Positions 57,119 to 64,000 of a stretch of DNA of 64,000 nt are shown in pieces (position 1 is the first letter of the stretch; every line of letters begins with the position of its first letter). Below the pieces are notes generated by a model. It was not told the DNA's origin. It did no database searches and worked only from the letters and a program-made list of their open reading frames with translations. Source of the DNA: Capra hircus (Eukaryota; Chordata; Mammalia; Artiodactyla; Bovidae); contig NC_030819.1 in assembly GCF_001704415.2 (NCBI RefSeq), forward strand, positions 35,024,575-35,088,574. The letters run 5' to 3'. A program made the translations under genes and the position numbers.

Positions 57119-58417
57119 AAGTGAATGAAGAGTTCTCAGAGGTTGAAGGGTAGGACTCAGGGATAACCAGTCCTTCTTACCTTGGGAGTGGATGAGAGAT
57201 TTGGACACTGTAAAATGTGTGATGTCCCTATTTAAGTGGCTTGTTTGTGGGTGCAGAGTAGCAACCATTTATACAAAGAGACGCAGCATGTGTTTCCCTT
57301 AAGTTGAGCTTCCATTCACAGCCTTGACCGCAGAGCCTCAGCATATTAGAGAACCACCCAGAGTGAGCCCTCAGGGAACGTCTCCATGGTACGTTCATCC
57401 TGGGAGCCTCTTTCACAAACACACGACAGGCTTTGTGCGAATCACGGCAACTGGCTATCGGCCATGCTCTTCCTGAACTTCCCAGTCCTTTTCTCCCTTC
57501 TCTCTCCAACTATCTTCTATTTAAATCATGCAGGTGTCCTTACCCTCCCCCCAAACACCTGAAGTTTATTAGCCACTAAGTCCTAAGTCCAAGGGGAAAA
57601 GAGAAACAAGTGGACACATTTGAGACTTGGAAAGTTGTTCACCTACTGCCTGGGTGCTTTCAAAGTCAGCCACCAAATACTGAGCCCTCCTGTGCCCAGG
57701 CTCTCAGAAAAGTGCTGGGGCCCCTGAAGGAGACACAGCTGCCACTCTTCCAGGCTAAAGGAGAGGAGAAAGGAGCCAACACAGGGGAGTCGGGGGGGGG
57801 GGGGGTTGACAGGGAAGGGAGGGTGCCTCATCTGAGGGAGAAGGAGTCCTGCTGGGTATAACCATGTCTCACTTGTGACCTGAGAGGAGAATAACAGTCA
57901 GTCAATAAAAAATGCAGGGGGGGTGGGTGTTCCTTGGTAGAAAAAGATAGGTCCAAAGGTCCAGAGCAAAGGAGAGGTTAGTGGATTTGAGAAACTAAAA
58001 CAGTTAAGACATGTTGGAATTCAGGCTAGAGTGAGAGAAATTCTGGAGATGAAGCAGGAGAAGAGGCAGAACTCAGCTGGTGGAGGCCTGTCCCTCTGGA
58101 CAGACTAGAGTCCCTCCCACTTCCTCCTGTGGACACAGTCTTCTGCCCTAAAGGAGTCCTTCCCCAACTTCTTACAGTCCCCATTAGGGTTTTTCACTGA
58201 GTAGTTAAAATCCAACCTTCCTCAGCACCTACTAGGGCAGGCCTGGGACTAGACCTGGAGGAAAACAGTGATAACACTCAGTCCTCCTAATAAGGGGGCC
58301 ATGTAATTATGTTCTTTTTGAAACACCAAATATTAACCACAACGAATATACCTAAGACATAGAAAAAATTAAAGACTACAAAAAATAAATAAAAAACCCC
58401 AAATAATCAACTCCTTT
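57119..58417. other. unclassified DNA with a 14-base G run
   Basis: A G homopolymer at 57792-57805 and a second G-rich patch near 57916-57926 are the only notable features. Open frames around 57600-57860 run through the G tract and have no recognisable domain. Confidence 0.5.
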
Positions 58418-59078
58418 CAGTTCAGTCACTCAGTCGTGATCAACTATTTGCAACTCCATGGACTGCAGCACGCCAGGCCTCCAAGTCCATCACCAACTCC
58501 CAGAGCTTACTCAAACTCATGTCCATAGAGTAGGTGATGCCATCTAACCATCTCATCCTCTGTCGACCCCTTCTCCTCCTGCCTTCAATCTTTGCCAGCA
58601 TCAGGGTCTTTTGAAATGAGTTGGTTCTTTGCATCAAATGACCAAATTATGAGTCATTACAATGAATATTCAGGACTGATTTCCTTTAGGATGGACTGGT
58701 TGGATCTCTTTGCAGTCCAAGGGACTCTCAAGAGTCTTCTCCAATACTACAGTTCAAAAGCATTAATTCTTCGGTGCTCAGCTTTCTTTATAATCCAACT
58801 CTCACATCCACACATGACTACTGGAAAAATTATAGCTTTGACTAGACGGACCTTTGTTGGCAAAGTAATGTCTCTACTTTTTAATATACTGTCTAGGTAG
58901 GGCATAACTCTTCTTCCAAGGAGCAAGTGTCTTGTAATTTCATGGCTGCAGTTACCATCTGCAGTGATTTTGGAGTTCCCCAAAATAAAGTCTGTCACTG
59001 TTTCCATTGTTTCCCCATCTATTTGCCATGAAGTGATGGGACGAGAAGCCATGATCTTCATTTTTTGAGTGCTGATTT

Positions 59079-60370
59079 TCTTTTTTTTTTTTAATTGCCA
59101 TTTTTTTTTAATTTTTTTTTTATTTTACTTTATAATACTGTATTGGTTTCGCCATACACTGACATGAATCCACCACGGGTATATACAAGCTCCCAATCCT
59201 GAATCCCCCTCCCACTTCCCACCCCATATCATCTCTCTGGATCATCCCTGTGCACCAGCCCCAAGCATCCTGTATCTTGTATTGAACATAGACTGGCGCT
59301 TTGTTTCTTACATGATAGTATACATGTTTCAATGCCATTATCCCAAATCATCCCACCCTCTTCCTCTCCCTCACAGTCCAAAAGTCCGTTCTATACATCT
59401 GTGTCTCTTTTGCTGTCTTGCATACAGGGTTATCATTGCCATCTTTCTAAATTCCATATATATGTGTTAGTATACTGTATTGGTGTTTTTCTTTCTGACT
59501 TACTTCACTCTGTATAATTGGCTCCAGTTTCATCCATCTCATTAGAACTGATTCAAATGTATTCTTTTTAATGGCTGAGTAATACTCCATCGTGTATATG
59601 TACCACAGCTTTCTTATCCATTCATCTGCTGATGGACATCTAGGTTGTTTCCATGTCCTGGCTGTTATAAACAGTGCTGCAATGAACATTGGGGTACATG
59701 TGTCTCTTTCAATTCTGGTTTCCTCGGTGTGTATGCCCAGCAGTGGGATTGCTGGGTCATAAGGCAGTTATATTTGCAATTTTTTAAGGCGTCTCCACAC
59801 TGTTTTCCATAGTGGCTGTACTAGTTTGCATTCCCACCAACAGTGTAAGAGGATTCCCTTTTCTCCACATCCTCTCCAGCATTTATTGCTTGTAGACTTT
59901 TGGATCATAGCCATTCTGACTGGTGTGAAATGGTACCTCATTGTAGTCTTGATTTGCATTTCTCTGATAATGAGTGATGTTGAGCATCTTTTCATGTGTT
60001 TGTTAGCCATCTGTATGTCTTCTTTGGAGAAATGCCTATTTAGTTCTTTGGCCCATTTTTTGATTGGGTCGTTTATTTTTCTGGAGTTGAGCTGCATAAG
60101 TTGCTTGTATATTTTTGAGATTAGTTGTTTGTCAGTTGCTTCATTTGCTATTGTTTTCTCCCATTCAGAAGGCGGTCTTTTCACCTTACTTATAGTTTCC
60201 TTTGCTGTGCAGAAGTTTTTAATTTTAATTATATCCCATTTGTTTATTTTTGCTTTTATTTCCAGTATTCTGGGAGGTGGATCATAGAGGATCCTGCTGT
60301 GATTTATGTCGGAGAGTGTTTTGCCTATGTTCTCCTCTAGGAGTTTTATAGTTTCTGGTCTTACGTTTAA
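59079..60370 (-). mobile_element. L1 3' part inserted in BovB
   Basis: In reverse it covers the ORF2 C-terminal third (ALNVRPETIKLLEENIGKTL, CSTSLIIREMQIKT, then FIAALFITARTWKQPRCPS), the 3' UTR and an A-rich tail near 59080-59145. It is close in sequence to the L1 at the window start, so it is fairly young. A frame break lies near 59768. Confidence 0.93.
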
Positions 60371-61443
60371 GGCAGTTTTTTCACTCTCCTCTTTCACTTT
60401 CATCAAAAGGCTCTTTAGTTTCTCTTCACTTTCTGCCATAAGCATGGTACCATCTGCATATCTGAGGTTACTAGTATTTCTCCCAGCAATCTTGATTCCA
60501 GTTTGTGCATCTTCCAGCCTGGGATTTAGCATGATGTACTCTGCATATAAAATAAATAAGCAGGGTGATAATATACAACCTTAATGTACTCCTTTCCCAA
60601 TTTGGTACAAGTCTGTGGTTCCATGTCTGGTTCTAACTGTTGCTTCTGCCCTGCATACAGGTTTCTCAAGAGGCAGGATAGGTCGTCTGGTATTCCCACT
60701 TCTTGAAGAATTCTACACAGTTTGTTGTGATTCACACAGTCAAATGCTTTGGCATAGTCAATAAACCCAAAGTAGATGTTTTTCTGGAATTCTCCTTTTT
60801 CTACGATCCAATGGATGTTGGCAGTTTGATATCTCATTCCTCTGCCTTTTTTTAAAGCCAGCTTGGACATTTGGAAGTTCTTAGTTTACATAGTGATGAA
60901 ACCTCTCTTGGAGAATTTTAAGCATTACTTTACTAGTGTGTGAGATGAGTGGAAATTGTGCAGTAGTTTAAGCATTCTTTGGCATTGCCTTTCATTGGGA
61001 TTGGAATGAAAACTGACCTTTTTCCAGCCCTGTGGCCACTGCTGAGCTTTCCAAGCAGTGGAAAGGAATGCAGCACTTTCACAGTATCATCCTTAGGATT
61101 TGAAATAGAGCAACTAGAATTCCATCAGCTCCACTAGCTTTGTTCATAGTGATGCTTACTAGGGTCCACTTGACATCACATTCCAGGTTGTGTGACTCTA
61201 ATTGAGTGATCACACCATTGTAGTTATCTGGGTCTTTAAGATCTTTTTTGCATAGTTCTGTGTATTCTTGCCCCCTTTTCTTAATATCTTTTGCTTTTGT
61301 TAAGTCCATAACTCTTCTGTTCTTTATTGTTCCCCTCTTTGCTTGAAATATTCCCTAGGTATCTCTAATTTTCATGAAGAGATCTCTAGTCTTCCCCATT
61401 CTATTGTTTTCCTCTATTTCTTTGCACTGATCACTGAGGAAGG

Positions 61444-61444
<1 letters not shown>

Positions 61445-61477
<33 letters not shown>
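61445..61477. repeat. poly(T) run of 33
   Basis: A homopolymer within the minus-strand BovB linker. It encodes a lysine stretch in the antisense frame and is prone to length error. Confidence 0.95.
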
Positions 61478-61480
<3 letters not shown>

Positions 61481-62750
61481 CCTTGCTCTTCTTTGGAACT
61501 CTGCATTCAGATAGGTATATCTTTCCTTTTCTCCTTTGCCTTTAGCTTCTCCTCTTTTCACAATTATTTGTAAGGCCTCCTCAGACAGCCATTTTGTCTG
61601 TTTGCATTTCTTCTTCTTGGGGGTGACTTTGATCATGGCCTTCCGCACCATGTTACGAACTTCCATGCATGGTTCTTCAGGCACTCTGTTTATCAGATCT
61701 AATCACGTGAATCTATTTGTTACTTCCACTGTATTTGAATTAGGTCATTGGGATTTGATTTAGGTCGTACCTGAATGGCATAGTGGTTTTCCTACTTTTA
61801 TGAATTTAAGTCTGAATTTTGCAATAAGGAGTTCATGATCTGAGCCACAGTCAGCTCCCGGTCTTATTTTTGCTCACTGTACAGAGCTTCTCATCTTTGG
61901 CTGAAAAGAATATAATCAATCTGATTTTAGTATTGACCATCTGGTGATGTCCATGTGTAGAGCTGTCTCTTGTATTGCTTTGAAAAGGGTGTTTTCTATA
62001 ACCAGTATGTTCTCTGGGCAAAACTCTGTTATCCTTTGCCCTGCTTCTTACTCCAAGGCCAAATTTGCCTGTTACTCCAGGTATCTCTTGACTTCCTACT
62101 TTTCATTCCAATCCCCTATGATGAAAAGGACATCTTTTTTTGGTGTTAGATCTAGAAGGTCTTCTAGGTCTTCATAGAACCATTTAACTTCAGCTTTAGT
62201 GGTTGGAGCATAGACTTGGATTACTGTGATATTGAATGGTTTTCCTTGGAAATGAACGATATCATCCTGTCGTTTTTGAGACTGTGCCCAAGTACCTGCA
62301 TTTCAGGCTCTTTTGTTGACTATGAGGGCTACTACATTTCTTCTAAGGGATTCTTGCCCACATAGTAGAAGTAATGGTCATCTGAATTAAACTCACCCAT
62401 TCCGGTCTATTTTAGTTCACTGATATCCCAAAGTGTCGATGTTCACTCTTGCCATCTCCTGTTTGATTACTTCCCAATAACTTTGATTCATGGACCTAAC
62501 ATTCCAGGTTTCTATGCAATATTGTTCTTTACAACATCAGAGTTTATGTCATCACCAGTCACATCCACAGCTGGGCATTGTTTTCTCTTTGGTTCTTCAT
62601 TCTTTCTGGAGTTATTTCTCAACTCTTCTCAGTATATCCTTTTCCAGTGTCCTATCTTTTTGCCTTTTCATACTGTTCATGGGGTTCTCAAGGCAAGAAT
62701 ACTGAAGTGGTTTACCATTCCCTTCTCCAATGGACAACGTTTTTTCAGAA

Positions 62751-63629
62751 ATGTGAATGAAAGTGTTTGCCATTTGGGAAGACATGAGATCTTTTGCCTC
62801 CAACAGTGGTTCTCAGTTAGCTGCAGGGTGGAATTACCTGTGGGGTTTTATTAATAAAAAGTGTTGACTCCTGCCTCCCCTCCCCAAGATTCTGATTTAG
62901 CTGAGATGAGGGTTTTATACAGTTCTCCTGGTGATTCGAATTTGCAGCTAAGTTTACAAACCACCAGCCTTTGCCATAATGAGGATATAAAGGACTGTAC
63001 CTGGAGGAGATAACTGAATATACAGGGATCAGGTGATTCTGCAGGAGCAGGAGTGTGCGTTTCTGTGTGTGGAAGGTGGCGTGAATGAGGGTGAGGCAAT
63101 GCTAGAGGCCCCACCCCTCTTGCCTGCTGTGAGGCCTTCCTGGCCCTTCACTCATTCCCTGGCCTTTCCACTCTCCTCACCTGGACTTGTGGATTCTGCT
63201 GCCCCCCTGGTGGTGATTTTCAGTATGGTACCGTTGCCCCTGGAGGTTTCATACAAGCCCAGCCTTGGTTCATCACAAACCTATGAGCAGGATTCCCAAG
63301 ATGTGGTTTGCCAGGAGGGAAATCCTGGGAACCATACACAAGGAGCAGCTTGGCAGTCGCTTCAGGAGTCGCTCCTGCACAGGGAAGCTCAGGGAGCTCT
63401 AGGTCACTGGCCAAGCACGGGTCTGGCACAGGCCTGTGACTGGAGCCTTCCTGGGCCTGTGGTCTGAGGAAATTGGTCTTCTCGGCCAGAGACAAGCGCC
63501 TATGCTATCAAGCATCAGGAAGTGCAGAGGTGTAAGGTGACAGGCTTCACAGTAAACAGCACCACCCTGCTGTATATTCCGCCCTCCTGTATAGCAAAGG
63601 TGTGTTTTTACTTAATGACCATGTTTACC
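62751..63629. other. hAT-type fragment (62804-62970) and unclassified GC-richer DNA
   Basis: CAGTGGTTCTCAGTTAGCTG with a following GAATTACCTGTGGGG and CTCCTGGTGATTCGAATTTG are hallmarks of a nonautonomous MER-type hAT element. From 62971 on no repeat or exon is recognised. Confidence 0.6.
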
Positions 63630-63765
63630 TGTAACACAAGCCAAGAGGATGTTAGGATCCCCATCGCACAGACAAGGAAACAAGCCTACAGAGCTTAAGG
63701 AAATTGCTCAAGGTCATACAACTCGTAACTGACAGATGTGGCCTCTGAGCCCAGGCAGGTGGGAC
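63630..63765 (-). repeat. MIR SINE
   Basis: Reverse MIR signature with GACAAGGAAACAAGCCTACA, AAATTGCTCAAGGTCATACA and a GCCTCTGAGCCCAGGCAG-like end. Confidence 0.8.
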
Positions 63766-64000
63766 CTCACAGTCTGTTCCCGCTCCTCCCATGTCCTGGC
63801 AGGACCCGGAGTTCTCTCCTGTCCAAAGATCTGCCCAGCCCTTCAGCCCAACTCCCTGGGTGGGTCTGGGTGGTGCCTCCAGGCTCCCACAGCCCCTCTG
63901 CTCCTATTGCCCCTGATTTGGATCCCTCCTTCTGCAGGGCAACCCCACCCACCCACCCAACGAGAGCCCCACAGTCGGCAGGAAGACACACTTGCCCTGT
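63766..64000. other. unclassified window end
   Basis: GC-rich sequence without a recognisable exon or repeat. Confidence 0.4.

Larger units (their letters stand above)
58418..62750 (-). mobile_element. BovB LINE, near full length, split by an L1
   Basis: Two collinear pieces, 58418-59078 (3' end) and 60371-62750 (RT through endonuclease to the 5' region), are parts of one BovB. Removal of the L1 at 59079-60370 restores continuity across the segment normally reading AGTTGGCTTAAAGCTCAAC. The RT motif is YADG instead of YADD (near 60450). A 33-base T run (61445-61477) lies in the linker. Endonuclease remains are recognisable near 62150-62400. Confidence 0.9.

Noticed and set aside
57600..57861. 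83-codon open frame across the G run
   Set aside because: It is held open partly by the poly-G tract, has no domain and overlaps an equally plausible frame on the other strand.
61355..61684. lysine-rich protein coding frame
   Set aside because: The lysine stretch comes from a poly(T) expansion in a minus-strand BovB.

Overview
This window is genomic DNA from a ruminant, almost certainly a bovid (cattle, sheep, goat or relative). The reason is its repeat set: many BovB (RTE-type) LINEs, bovine-type L1 LINEs, tRNA-Glu-derived Bov-tA SINEs, a dimeric BOV-A2 SINE with a CAG-repeat tail, cetartiodactyl CHR-type SINEs, and older mammalian MIR, MLT1-like, MER5A-like and hAT-Charlie relics. No prokaryotic features, CRISPR arrays or genuine tRNA/rRNA genes are seen. 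From my boundaries, BovB alone covers roughly 21 kb, about one third of the window.

The one host gene I can support is the 5' end of an ABCC4 (MRP4)-type ABC transporter on the minus strand. Coding exon 1 is 20289-20362, exon 2 is 11265-11375 and exon 3 is 10594-10714. All have canonical splice sites, the exon phases match, and together they give an uninterrupted 102-residue N-terminus. Exon 4 and later exons are not recognised and presumably lie beyond base 1, because transcription runs toward lower coordinates. The protein differs from human MRP4 at about a quarter of positions, which suggests one of the ABCC4-like paralogues of ruminants rather than the single-copy orthologue. This is an inference.

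Layout. 1-7084: a nearly complete but broken L1 (+), then a head-to-head BovB inverted pair. 7085-10593: mostly unclassified intron 3 sequence with a 5-base N gap. 10594-20362: exons 3 to 1. Intron 1 holds a decayed gammaretrovirus-like env relic broken up by L1, SINE and BovB insertions. 20363-23404: 5' flank with a GC-rich segment, an ERV-like LTR and MIRs. 23405-29720: L1 3' half, a hAT-Charlie transposase relic and an MLT1-like LTR. 30353-33072: SINE and a second BovB inverted pair. 33073-38940: an ancient L1M whose ORF1 region is split by several nested insertions, including a young twin-primed L1 with a 17-bp target-site duplication. 38940-47830: BovB copies, LTR-like sequence and SINEs. 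47830-54993: mostly unclassified DNA with SINEs, MER5A and an old BovB. 54994-62750: more BovB (-), one interrupted by an L1 so that a BovB-L1 chimeric ORF results. 62750-64000: unclassified GC-richer DNA with a hAT fragment and a MIR.

Functionally, the host part is a transporter gene whose first intron and upstream flank have been repeatedly hit by retroelements. Nothing else looks like an intact host gene. Every long reading frame elsewhere is transposon-derived or antisense noise.
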